Assembly (NCBI GenBank): GCA_016929815.1
Contig: JAFGIC010000373.1
Span: forward strand, 1-11,801
Length of the DNA: 11,801 nucleotides
Origin: Deltaproteobacteria bacterium
Lineage (GTDB): Bacteria; Desulfobacterota; DSM-4660; Desulfatiglandales; HGW-15
Direction of reading: 5' to 3'
Shown: positions 1-7,555 of the stretch, piece by piece
Position numbering within the stretch: the first letter of the stretch is position 1
How the letters are laid out: every line of letters begins with the position of its first letter
Notes under the pieces: generated by a model
Told to the model about the DNA's origin: nothing
Databases searched by the model: none
The model's input: only the letters and a program-made list of their open reading frames with translations
Position numbers and translations under genes: made by a program

Positions 1-40
1 AGAAACAATTAATAATAGATATAAAAGGATCACAGAAAAA

Positions 41-862
41 ATGAAAAATCTAAAATTATCCTCATTAAACGGAGGCCCGCACAGAAAGACCTTGGTAAAA
101 GTGGGCGAGGTTACTATAGGGCAGGGGTTTATTGTTATAGCCGGACCCTGCAGCGTTGAAAGCGAGGATCAGACCATCGAGACCGCTCGCAGGGTAAAAG
201 AGGCGGGGGCTAATATACTGAGAGGGGGGGCGTTCAAGCCAAGGACATCTCCTTATGCGTTCCAGGGTCTCGGCATAAAGGGGCTGCAGATACTTGAAAA
301 GGCAGGCAAGGAAACGGGCCTACCCGTTGTCACGGAGGTCCTGGATCCCAGAGATGTGTCATGGATTGCCGAATATGTGGATATGCTCCAGATAGGCACA
401 AGGAATATGCAGAATTATTCCCTTTTGAAGGAGGTCGGAAAGGCAAAGAAGCCGGTCCTGTTAAAGAGGGGAATGTATTCCACCCTTTCCGAATGGTTGA
501 ACTGCGCCGAATATATCCTTGCAGAAGGGAATCCTAATGTTGTACTCTGCGAGAGGGGCATCAGGTCCTTCGACACCTATTCGAGAAATACGCTTGATCT
601 GAGTGTGGTCCCCGCGGTCAAGGAGGTATCACATCTCCCGATTATCGTAGATCCTTCTCACGGTACAGGGAGGTTAAGCCTGATTGGGCCGATGAGCCTT
701 GCCGCAAGAGCGGCCGGGGCGGACGGAATCATGGTGGAGGTCCACCGCAATCCAGCGGAGGCTTTGTCCGACGGAGACCAGAGCCTTCCTCCTGAGATGT
801 TTGATTCCCTGATGAAAAAATTGAAGGTTGTGGATGACTGCATGAAGAAGATAGCGGGATGA
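41..862 (+). CDS. aroF: 3-deoxy-7-phosphoheptulonate (DAHP) synthase, class I-beta, short form without regulatory domain
   Basis: This enzyme condenses phosphoenolpyruvate with erythrose 4-phosphate to give DAHP, the first step of the shikimate pathway, in the cytoplasm. The 273-residue protein is a single TIM barrel of the DAHP synthase/KDO8P synthase type. Visible motifs are GPCSVES (35-41), LRGGAFKPRTSPYAF (60-74), KRGMYST (142-148), DPSHGTG (204-210) and EVH (233-235). The metal ligands expected from the Thermotoga maritima enzyme (Cys102, His272, Glu298, Asp309) map to Cys37, His207, Glu233 and Asp244, a constant offset of 65. The protein therefore matches the catalytic barrel but lacks the roughly 65-residue N-terminal ferredoxin-like domain that mediates Tyr/Phe feedback. 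The ATG at 41 is preceded by aagga (25-29), 11 bases away. It is the first gene visible in the aro operon, and pheA follows after 23 bases. The function is secure. The choice of symbol (aroF, aroG or aroA-like) is a matter of convention. Confidence 0.96.
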   Translation: MKNLKLSSLNGGPHRKTLVKVGEVTIGQGFIVIAGPCSVESEDQTIETARRVKEAGANILRGGAFKPRTSPYAFQGLGIKGLQILEKAGKETGLPVVTEVLDPRDVSWIAEYVDMLQIGTRNMQNYSLLKEVGKAKKPVLLKRGMYSTLSEWLNCAEYILAEGNPNVVLCERGIRSFDTYSRNTLDLSVVPAVKEVSHLPIIVDPSHGTGRLSLIGPMSLAARAAGADGIMVEVHRNPAEALSDGDQSLPPEMFDSLMKKLKVVDDCMKKIAG

Positions 863-885
863 ATAGAATTATTTGGAGGCAATAA

Positions 886-1944
886 ATGGATTTGAAAGAC
901 GTCAGAAAAAATATTGATTTTCTGGATTCCAGGCTGCTGAGGATTCTTAATGAAAGGATGGAACTGGCCCTCATGGCCAGGAAGTTTAAAGCGGATATCG
1001 AGGACAGCGACAGGGAGAAGACCGTATTGGAAAGGATCAGGCAGAATTCACCCGGGCTTATAAATTCAGAGTTCATAGAAAAGCTATATACTGAGATAAT
1101 CCGCGAGAGCAAGGCCCTTCAAAAGAAGGATTTCAGGCTTATCGGATTTAAGGGCGAACACGGGGCATATGATGAGATCGCGTTAAGGGAATGGGACAGC
1201 GATCTTATCCCGATTCCATGCGAAGGATATCACCAGGTCTTTGAAGATGTCAGGGCAGGTCTGTATGATTACGGCATCGTACCGGTGGAAAATACCCTGG
1301 GCGGAGTTGTGGGAGAGGTGAATGAACTGCTCGTAAATACGGATCTTTACGTTGTCGGAGCGGTCGAACTTCCCATATCGCTTTGCCTCCTCGTCCTGCA
1401 CGGGGCCGACCACAGGGAGATAAGAAACGTATATTCCTGTTCCCAGGCGCTTGACCAGTGCAGCAACTTTCTTTCAAGGAACAACCTGACATCTGTCCAA
1501 TACTACGATTCCGCGGGCGCCGCCAAGATGCTGGCGGAGCAGATACCCCAGGGGACAGCCGTAATCGCAAGCAAACTGGCTGCTGAGGTATATGATCTTA
1601 ACGTGATCAAGGAAGACATAGACAACTTCGGGGACAACATAACAAGGTTCCTTATCCTCTCGCGGGAGGAAAACAGGGATGATGGAGATAAGTGCTCTAT
1701 AGTCTTTTCAACCGAGCACAAGGCCGGTACGCTCTTCAGGGCGCTTGAGGTCTTTGCCAAAAAGAACATAAACCTTACCCGCATCGGTTCGATCAGAAGC
1801 GGCATGGGCGACTACTCATTCTTCATGGACTTTATCGGCGCCGGCAGGGATGAGAAGGTTGCCGCTGCGCTCAGGGAGGTTGAAGATGTTACTGTGAATT
1901 ACAGATTTCTAGGGTGTTACAGGGAAAAGAAGATAAGTCAATAA
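886..1944 (+). CDS. pheA: Bifunctional chorismate mutase / prephenate dehydratase (P-protein) with ACT domain
   Basis: This protein converts chorismate to prephenate and then to phenylpyruvate, the phenylalanine branch. The 352 residues hold an AroQ-type chorismate mutase (about 1-82), a prephenate dehydratase (about 84-262) and an ACT domain (about 270-345). Likely mutase active-site residues, by comparison with E. coli PheA, are Arg8, Arg24, Lys35, Arg43, Glu44 and Gln79. The dehydratase signature DNITRF is at 250-255 with the catalytic Thr at 253, and VPVENTLGG is at 132-140. In the ACT domain the usual GAL(V/Y) motif reads GTLF (281-284). The phenylalanine-binding ESRP motif reads GSIR (301-304), so feedback inhibition may be weakened or use another ligand. 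GGAGG at 875-879, six bases before the ATG, fixes the start. The gene is in the operon between aroF and aroD. Function is certain; altered allostery is inferred. Confidence 0.97.
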   Translation: MDLKDVRKNIDFLDSRLLRILNERMELALMARKFKADIEDSDREKTVLERIRQNSPGLINSEFIEKLYTEIIRESKALQKKDFRLIGFKGEHGAYDEIALREWDSDLIPIPCEGYHQVFEDVRAGLYDYGIVPVENTLGGVVGEVNELLVNTDLYVVGAVELPISLCLLVLHGADHREIRNVYSCSQALDQCSNFLSRNNLTSVQYYDSAGAAKMLAEQIPQGTAVIASKLAAEVYDLNVIKEDIDNFGDNITRFLILSREENRDDGDKCSIVFSTEHKAGTLFRALEVFAKKNINLTRIGSIRSGMGDYSFFMDFIGAGRDEKVAAALREVEDVTVNYRFLGCYREKKISQ

Positions 1945-1992
1945 AGGGTTCAAGGCACAAGGCTTAGGGCGCAAGGTTTACGGTATAAGGTA
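1944..1992 (+). repeat. Degenerate 7-base tandem repeat filling the pheA-aroD gap
   Basis: Read in steps of seven from 1944, the sequence is aagggtt, caaggca, caaggct, tagggcg, caaggtt, tacggta, taaggta. The consensus is roughly yaaggyn. The array runs from the last base of the pheA stop codon to the A of the aroD ATG, so it is almost the whole 47-base spacer. It may also serve as the ribosome-binding region of aroD, since AAGG recurs at 1973-1976 and 1987-1990. Neither copy sits at an ideal distance from the start. Heptanucleotide repeats of this kind in gene gaps recall the short tandem repeats known from cyanobacteria. I do not know this family by name. Confidence 0.7.
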
Positions 1993-2660
1993 TGTTTTGT
2001 ATTCCAATAATAGCTTCAAGCACTGAAGAGGCAGTAAAGAGGATGAAAGAGGCGGCAAAGGTTGCGGATGTCCTTGAGGTGCGTCTCGACCTGATGGATT
2101 CCTTTGACATACCTGCGCTTGTCCGGGCTGCCGGTAAACCTGTCATTATCACCTGGCGTTCCGAAAAGGAGGGGGGGAAGAGGAGCCATTCCCCGGAAAA
2201 GGTCGCCGGGTATCTTATATCGGCTATTGAAGCCGGGGCGGACTTTGTGGATGTGGAACTGAGTTTGCCCCAGGAAATAAGAAAGATGATAACGAATGTC
2301 TCCGGAAAATCGCAGATCATCGTTTCTTCTCATATCACTGCGGGGACTCCTTCCCTTGAGGAACTTGAAAGTGTGTTAAGGAAGAGCATTGCAGTGGGTG
2401 GCGATATCATAAAGATAGTGCCCACTGCAAGGGAATGGTACGACAATATAAGAGTGCTGGAGCTTGTGAAACTGGCAAAGAAGGAAAATGTCAGGATCAT
2501 TTCATTCTGTATGGGTAAACTCGGCAGGTTGAGCAGGATCTTCTCCTTGCCTATGGGGGCATACATGACCTTTGCCTCTATGGAACCGGGTCAGGAATCG
2601 GCTGACGGCCAGATAACCATCAATAAGATGAAAGAGATAATGGATTTCTTTTCAATATGA
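1992..2660 (+). CDS. aroD: 3-dehydroquinate dehydratase, type I
   Basis: This enzyme dehydrates 3-dehydroquinate to 3-dehydroshikimate through a Schiff-base lysine, the third step of the shikimate pathway. The 222 residues match a minimal type I (AroD) barrel, with strand and motif order MFCIPI (1-6), EVRLD (29-33), SSHIT (112-116), DIIKIVP (138-144), GRLSRI (178-183) and SADGQIT (203-209). Predicted catalytic residues are the Schiff-base Lys141, His114 (general acid/base), Glu29, Arg31 and Arg182, and Gln207 lies in the C-terminal substrate loop. The unrelated type II (AroQ dehydroquinase) family is excluded. The start is the ATG at 1992 because the protein then begins with the usual hydrophobic first strand. 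Its Shine-Dalgarno region is poor and made of the 7-base repeat. The stop codon overlaps the aroE start by four bases (ATGA), which suggests translational coupling. Confidence 0.96.
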   Translation: MFCIPIIASSTEEAVKRMKEAAKVADVLEVRLDLMDSFDIPALVRAAGKPVIITWRSEKEGGKRSHSPEKVAGYLISAIEAGADFVDVELSLPQEIRKMITNVSGKSQIIVSSHITAGTPSLEELESVLRKSIAVGGDIIKIVPTAREWYDNIRVLELVKLAKKENVRIISFCMGKLGRLSRIFSLPMGAYMTFASMEPGQESADGQITINKMKEIMDFFSI

Positions 2661-3472
2661 TGATAGATCAATACACGGGTCTTTACTGCGTAATAGGGAA
2701 CCCCGTGAGGCATTCCCTGGGTCCTGCCATGCAGAATGCCGCCTTTCGCGAGAAAGGGATAAATGCGGTCTATCTGGCCTTCGAGGCAACAGATGCGGGG
2801 GCCTGCATCAAGGGGGTCCGCTCCCTGGGGATAAGGGGATTGAGTGTGACCATTCCGTTCAAGACCGATATTATCCCGTTTCTTGACGAAGTTGACGATC
2901 TTGCGCTCAGGATAGGGGCCGTCAATACGGTGGTTAATAAAGAGGGCAGGCTGAGGGGATATAACACTGATGCATACGGCGCGTTAATGGCCCTCGAGGA
3001 AAAGACGGAGGTCCCGGGCAAGAGAGTCGTTATCATAGGCGCCGGCGGGGCTTCACGCGCCGTCGGATATATACTTAAGGAAAAAGGCGCGACAGTTGTC
3101 GTTTCCAACAGGTCTCAGGTTCGCGGGATGGTCCTTTGCCGGGATCTTGGCTGTGAATTTATAGCACCGGATAAACTGCATGATGTGCATGCGGATATTA
3201 TCATAAATACAACGCCTGTCGGAATGTCGCCTGATATTGATAAGTCCCCTGTACCTGAGAAGATCTTCAAGGAAGGCATGACGGCAATGGATATTATCTA
3301 CAACCCCCTTAAGACAAGGTTTCTTGCCGCGGCAAAGGCGAGGGGGTGTGAGATTGTAAACGGTCTCTCCATGTTTGTATATCAGGGGGCAGAGCAGTTC
3401 AGATTATGGACCGGCATTAAGGCGCCGGTGGAGGTTATGACTGCGGCAGTAGAAAAGGAATTAAGTAATTAA
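2657..3472 (+). CDS. aroE: Shikimate dehydrogenase (NADP+)
   Basis: This enzyme reduces 3-dehydroshikimate to shikimate using NADPH. The 271 residues are full length for AroE. The shikimate-binding N-terminal domain shows IGNPVRHSLGPAMQN (13-27), SVTIPFK (63-69) with catalytic Lys69, GAVNT (87-91) and NTDAYG (103-108) with catalytic Asp105. The nucleotide-binding domain has GAGGASRA (128-135) and SNRS (150-153). The Asn-Arg pair is the usual mark of NADP preference and of a true AroE rather than YdiB. INTTPVGM (183-190), YNPLKT (215-220) and YQGAEQF (242-248) complete the family pattern. Two ATGs are adjacent (2657 and 2660). The first overlaps the aroD stop as ATGA, and no strong Shine-Dalgarno is present, so translation is probably coupled to aroD. 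The stop shares one base with the aroA start (TAATG). Confidence 0.97.
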   Translation: MMIDQYTGLYCVIGNPVRHSLGPAMQNAAFREKGINAVYLAFEATDAGACIKGVRSLGIRGLSVTIPFKTDIIPFLDEVDDLALRIGAVNTVVNKEGRLRGYNTDAYGALMALEEKTEVPGKRVVIIGAGGASRAVGYILKEKGATVVVSNRSQVRGMVLCRDLGCEFIAPDKLHDVHADIIINTTPVGMSPDIDKSPVPEKIFKEGMTAMDIIYNPLKTRFLAAAKARGCEIVNGLSMFVYQGAEQFRLWTGIKAPVEVMTAAVEKELSN

Positions 3473-4743
3473 TGAAAGAGATAAAACCAGTCTCAGATAT
3501 TAATGCCGTCGTAAGGATGCCGGGCTCCAAAAGCATTACGCACAGGGCGCTTATAGCCGCTTCTCTTGCGAAGGGGAAAAGCCTGCTGAAATCGTTCCTG
3601 CGCTGTGAAGACACCCTTTACACCCTTAAGGCCCTGCGTGACATGGGGATACGCATTTATGCGGAAGGCGATAATGCGCTTGTTTCAGGCAGGGGGGGAG
3701 ATTTCGCAGACTCAGGAAAAATAAAAAAGATATTTCTGGGCAATTCAGGCACATCTTACAGATTGCTTTTGTCCGTCGCGGCGCTTGGGAAAAATGAGTA
3801 TGTCTTTACAGGAAGTCCACGTATGCAAGAAAGACCTGTGAGGGATCTGGTCTCAGCGCTTAACCGGCTCGGAGCCGATATTTCCTATGTCAAACAGAGC
3901 GGTCATCCTCCCCTCTATGTAAGGGCTTCAGGCATCAAAGGGGGTAAGGTGGAGATTGCCGGCAATATAAGCAGCCAATATATTTCATCCCTGCTCCTTA
4001 TAGGCCCATATACAGGCGAAGGCATAGAGATCGGGGTTGAGGGCAGTCTGGTGTCAAGGCCCTATATTGACCTGACCATTGATGTTATGAGGTCATTCGG
4101 GGTTGAAGTAATCCATGATGATTATCAGCACTTCATCATCCCACCTGAAAAGAGATATAAGAGGCGCGATTTTACAATAGAAGGCGACGTCTCCTCAGCA
4201 TCCTATTTCTGGGGGGCCGCAGCCGTGACTGGAGGGATAATAACAACGGAAAATATACGCCCCTTGACGACCGTACAGGGGGATATTGCGTTTCTTAATG
4301 TCCTTGAGAAGATGGGATGTTCCGTAACAAGATCGGAAGACAGCGTGACCGTTGCGGGAGGGAGGCTCAGGGGCGTGAAAACGGACATGGGATCAATGCC
4401 TGATATGGTCCCGACACTTGCGGCAATTGCTCTTTTCGCGGAAGGCAAGACTGTTATTCGCAATGTGCATCATTTGCGATACAAGGAGAGCGACCGTATC
4501 AAAGACTTGGCCGGTGAACTGAGACGCATCGGCGCGCAGGTGGAAGAACTGGAAGACGGGCTTATCATCCACGGCGGCCATAAACTCTCAGGCGCTGATA
4601 TTGACACGCATAATGATCACCGGCTTGCCATGAGCCTCGCGGTTGCCGGGATAAATGTCCCGGGGATCAGGGTCATGGATGAACGCTGCGTGGACAAATC
4701 ATTCCCGTCGTTCTGGGAGATGTGGGACGGCATGAAGGCTTAG
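3472..4743 (+). CDS. aroA: 3-phosphoshikimate 1-carboxyvinyltransferase (EPSP synthase)
   Basis: This enzyme joins phosphoenolpyruvate to shikimate 3-phosphate to form EPSP, the precursor of chorismate, and is the glyphosate target in other organisms. The 423 residues cover both inside-out alpha/beta domains. Key residues line up with E. coli EPSP synthase: Lys20, Ser21 and Arg25 in PGSKSITHR (17-25), LGNSGTSYR (89-97), Arg121 in RMQERP, Ser-Ser-Gln (167-169), Asp311, Glu339 and Arg342 in KESDRI (338-343), Arg384 in NDHR, and Lys409. The position equal to E. coli Pro101 is Leu98, and Ala95 is Ser92. This LGNSGT..RLL pattern is also found in Bacillus-type enzymes, so glyphosate tolerance cannot be claimed. 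The ATG overlaps the aroE stop by one base, and aagga at 3455-3459 lies 12 bases upstream. It is the last gene of the visible operon. No clear intrinsic terminator follows. Confidence 0.97.
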   Translation: MKEIKPVSDINAVVRMPGSKSITHRALIAASLAKGKSLLKSFLRCEDTLYTLKALRDMGIRIYAEGDNALVSGRGGDFADSGKIKKIFLGNSGTSYRLLLSVAALGKNEYVFTGSPRMQERPVRDLVSALNRLGADISYVKQSGHPPLYVRASGIKGGKVEIAGNISSQYISSLLLIGPYTGEGIEIGVEGSLVSRPYIDLTIDVMRSFGVEVIHDDYQHFIIPPEKRYKRRDFTIEGDVSSASYFWGAAAVTGGIITTENIRPLTTVQGDIAFLNVLEKMGCSVTRSEDSVTVAGGRLRGVKTDMGSMPDMVPTLAAIALFAEGKTVIRNVHHLRYKESDRIKDLAGELRRIGAQVEELEDGLIIHGGHKLSGADIDTHNDHRLAMSLAVAGINVPGIRVMDERCVDKSFPSFWEMWDGMKA

Positions 4744-4790
4744 GTTTTTAACCGGCCGCCATCCACAGTGAAGACAATCTTCCTTCTTAA

Positions 4791-4819
4791 TTGACACACA
4801 ATCCAAAAACCTCTATCAT
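4791..4819 (+). promoter_or_regulatory. Sigma70-type promoter upstream of the spermidine-synthase-like gene
   Basis: A perfect -35 box TTGACA (4791-4796) is followed after exactly 17 bases by TATCAT (4814-4819), a five-of-six match to the -10 consensus. Transcription would start near 4826, leaving a leader of about 65 bases before the TTG start at 4892. The promoter lies 48 bases after aroA, so the downstream gene can be expressed independently of the aro operon. It was identified by sequence match only. Confidence 0.7.
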
Positions 4820-4883
4820 GCAAACCTTTAAAGTGGCTCACCACGAATCTCCGCTTTGAGATAAAATATTTTCAGGAGGCAAA

Positions 4884-4905
4884 GGCCGGCCTTGCAGGCC
4901 CGGCC
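4884..4905 (+). promoter_or_regulatory. GC-rich hairpin spanning the candidate TTG start codon
   Basis: GGCCGG (4884-4889) can pair with CCGGCC (4900-4905). The inner CC (4890-4891) can also pair with GG (4897-4898), leaving a short ttgca loop and one bulged base. The candidate TTG start (4892-4894) lies in the loop. The Shine-Dalgarno AGGAGG (4874-4879) is just upstream and free, and an in-frame ATG sits at 4916. If the stem folds, it would hide the TTG and bring the Shine-Dalgarno close to the ATG, at about 14 nt of effective spacing. Confidence 0.45.
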
Positions 4906-7555
4906 TGACGGACATATGATAAAAGACGATAAGGGAGACCCGGCTGTCCCTCCCGTAACACGGCGCTATCTTCCATGGCTGCTCATCCTTTTTGTGGGGA
5001 GCGGATGCGCTGCATTGATCTATGAGGTTGTATGGCTTCAGCTCGTGCAGCTGGTTATAGGCTCATCAGGCATATCTTTAGGCGTTCTGCTGGGGATATT
5101 CATGGGCGGCATGTGCCTGGGGAGTCTTCTGTTGCCTCGCCTTATATCGGCTGACCATCATCCATTGAGAGTCTATGCGTTTCTTGAGATAGGCATTGGA
5201 ATATTCGGCATCGCAATATTGTTCGGGTTACCCCTTGTTGCGGAGGTGTATGAGGGATTTGTGGGGCACGGCATTGCGCATAGGGCCTTTGTTGCTGCAG
5301 TGTGCATTTTGCCCCCAACCATCATGATGGGCGCGACTCTGCCTGCAATAGCCAGGTGGGTAAAGGCGACCCCTGAAGGCGTTTCGTGGATGGGGTTCTT
5401 CTATGCCGGGAATATCGTTGGAGGCGTCTTGGGATGCCTGCTGGCGGGATTTTATCTGCTGAGGGTCTATGACATGCCTACTGGCACCTATGTGGGGGTT
5501 GCCATAAATGTGTCGGTTGCCTTGGTTGCTCTGATTATTGCATCAAAGACGCCATACCGGCATGAGACGGACGCGGCGCAGAGAATGCCGGCTGAAGAAG
5601 GAGTGAAAAAATCGGGAATATATATCATCATCGGTCTGTCAGGCCTGTGCGCCCTGGGGGCCGAGGTAATATGGACAAGGCTTTTATCCCTTATGCTCGG
5701 CGCGACTGTTTATACCTTTTCTATAATCCTGGCGGTATTCCTGGCAGGGCTGGGGATAGGCAGCAGCATAGGGGCGTTCTGGGCAAGCAGAGCGGCCGAC
5801 GCAAGGGCAGCGCTCGGCGCCTGCCAGATGCTTATTGCCGGGGCAACGGCATGGGGGGCCTTTATGATAACCGGGGTTATTCCTTATTGGTGGATTAATC
5901 CTATTGGAATGACTGAAAAGTATGGTCCAGTATATACATTTATTCTTGACCTTTTAAGGGCAGGATGCGCAGTGATCCCCGCGGCTGTGCTGTGGGGGGC
6001 GAGCTTTCCTCTGGCATTGGCCTCAGTGGCCGGACGCAACAAGGATTCCGGGCGGATGGTTGGGAGCGTTTACGCCGCCAACACGGTGGGCGCGATAATA
6101 GGATCGCTTGGCTTCAGCATGCTTATTATACCCCAGGCAGGGACGCAGTGGGGGCAACGGCTCATAATCATACTTGCCGCAGTCTCTGCGATGGTGGCCT
6201 TTTGGCCGTCTTTTACATCCCGGCAGGTAACAAAGAGAAAATGGGTTAAGGGGGCGTCCGTGATTGTTTCAAGAGGCAAACTGGCAGGGGCCTTTGTTTC
6301 GCTCTTGACAGTTGCGCTGCTGGTCGTTTTTGTGTCCCCTGTGCCGTGGATTGCCGTGGCCTTCGGCCGTTACTCAGCCAGTTGGGTCAAAGAGGCTGCG
6401 CCCGGCATATTCAAGCTGGAAGATGTGCCTGCGAGCAGCGCCAAGGGTTCTAAAAGCAGGTATTGTATTTATGTGGGTGAAGGAATGAATGTGTCTGTAG
6501 CTGTTGAAAAATCGACAGATGGAGATCTTTTTTTTCACGGTGCGGGCAAAATCCAGGCTTCAAGCAATATCCAGGACATGCGACTGCAGCGGATGCTGGG
6601 GCATCTGTCCGTTTTGGCAACAGCGAACCCTGATGATGTAAAGGACGTCCTGGTGGTAGCCTGCGGCGCAGGTGTGACGGCAGGATCCTTTATCCCATAC
6701 CCGTTCATCAAGCGGATAACCATCTGCGATATAGAGCCGCTGGTCCCCAAAGTCGTTACCCCGATGTTCGGCAAACAGAATTATCATATAGTTGACGGTA
6801 TCGACAAAGAGAACCCCCACATGGTGGAAGGGAAGGAGGTCAGGGTGGTTTATGACGACGGCAGGCACTACATACGCACCCTGCCCAAGGATAAAAAATT
6901 CGACATCATTACCTCTGATCCCATCGACCCATGGGTTAAAGGCTGCGCCGCGCTGAACACGGTGGAATATTATGAGATGTGCAAGGCGCATTTGAATCCC
7001 GGGGGGGTAATGGCCTTGTGGATACCGCTGTATGAAAGCGACAATGAGACGGCCAAAAGCGTAATAGCGACTTTTTTTCAGGTATTTCCCAACGGGATGT
7101 TTTTCAGCAACGATAAAAAAGGCAAGGGATTTGATGCCGTTTTGTTGGCCCAGGTCGGGCCTGCCAGGATCGACCTTGATAATCTGCATGAGAAGCTTAA
7201 CAGCCCTGATTATATCAAGGTAAAAGAATCACTTTTAGAGGTGGGTTTTGGCGCGGATGTAAAAGGCATAACCTGGAGGCCTAACATGTGGGGAAACCCT
7301 GAGATCTCGCTGCTGGCCACATATGCAGGCTGCGCTGCCGATATGGATGAGTGGACGGCAAATGCCCAGATCAACACAGACCGCAACCTGCGCCTGCAAT
7401 ATCTTGCGGGCATGTCCGTGAACTGTTTTATAGCGGCGGAAATCCTCGAGGGCATACTGAAATATTACAGATTTCCGGATGATATCTTTATCGGCTCATC
7501 AGAGCGCGTTGAGGAGATAAAAGCAGCCCTTAGGACAGTTAACAGGACACAGTGA
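4892..7555 (+). CDS. Membrane-fused spermidine-synthase-like protein (duplicated membrane module plus Rossmann domain)
   Basis: An integral membrane protein of 887 residues; the exact reaction is unknown. Residues about 27-440 are strongly hydrophobic with many membrane segments and are internally duplicated. SGxxAL..EV.W occurs at 37-48 and again at 250-261, the GA(T/S)xP motif at 147-151 and 369-373, and YAxNxxGxxxG at 171-181 and 394-404. A further hydrophobic helix lies at 464-490. The C-terminal part (about 520-850) is a spermidine-synthase-type Rossmann domain: GAGKIQAS (550-557), VLVVACGAGVTAG (586-598), ICDIEP (611-616), YDDGRHYI (654-661), ITSDPIDPW (673-681) and the late NTD motif (828-830). 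This family is often labelled fused MFS/spermidine synthase, and polyamine synthesis has not been shown for most members. The start is either TTG 4892 (AGGAGG 12 bases upstream) or ATG 4916. Neither neighbour suggests a pathway. A substrate other than putrescine is possible. Confidence 0.88.
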   Translation: MQARPDGHMIKDDKGDPAVPPVTRRYLPWLLILFVGSGCAALIYEVVWLQLVQLVIGSSGISLGVLLGIFMGGMCLGSLLLPRLISADHHPLRVYAFLEIGIGIFGIAILFGLPLVAEVYEGFVGHGIAHRAFVAAVCILPPTIMMGATLPAIARWVKATPEGVSWMGFFYAGNIVGGVLGCLLAGFYLLRVYDMPTGTYVGVAINVSVALVALIIASKTPYRHETDAAQRMPAEEGVKKSGIYIIIGLSGLCALGAEVIWTRLLSLMLGATVYTFSIILAVFLAGLGIGSSIGAFWASRAADARAALGACQMLIAGATAWGAFMITGVIPYWWINPIGMTEKYGPVYTFILDLLRAGCAVIPAAVLWGASFPLALASVAGRNKDSGRMVGSVYAANTVGAIIGSLGFSMLIIPQAGTQWGQRLIIILAAVSAMVAFWPSFTSRQVTKRKWVKGASVIVSRGKLAGAFVSLLTVALLVVFVSPVPWIAVAFGRYSASWVKEAAPGIFKLEDVPASSAKGSKSRYCIYVGEGMNVSVAVEKSTDGDLFFHGAGKIQASSNIQDMRLQRMLGHLSVLATANPDDVKDVLVVACGAGVTAGSFIPYPFIKRITICDIEPLVPKVVTPMFGKQNYHIVDGIDKENPHMVEGKEVRVVYDDGRHYIRTLPKDKKFDIITSDPIDPWVKGCAALNTVEYYEMCKAHLNPGGVMALWIPLYESDNETAKSVIATFFQVFPNGMFFSNDKKGKGFDAVLLAQVGPARIDLDNLHEKLNSPDYIKVKESLLEVGFGADVKGITWRPNMWGNPEISLLATYAGCAADMDEWTANAQINTDRNLRLQYLAGMSVNCFIAAEILEGILKYYRFPDDIFIGSSERVEEIKAALRTVNRTQ

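Noticed and set aside
3739..3780. Glyphosate-tolerant EPSP synthase, because the Pro101 position is Leu
   Set aside because: The LGNSGT..RLL pattern is a natural variant in many bacterial EPSP synthases, so tolerance cannot be inferred from this residue alone.
4741..4790. Intrinsic terminator after aroA
   Set aside because: Only short stems (ggtt/aacc and gaaga/tcttc) without a following T-run are present, too weak to call.
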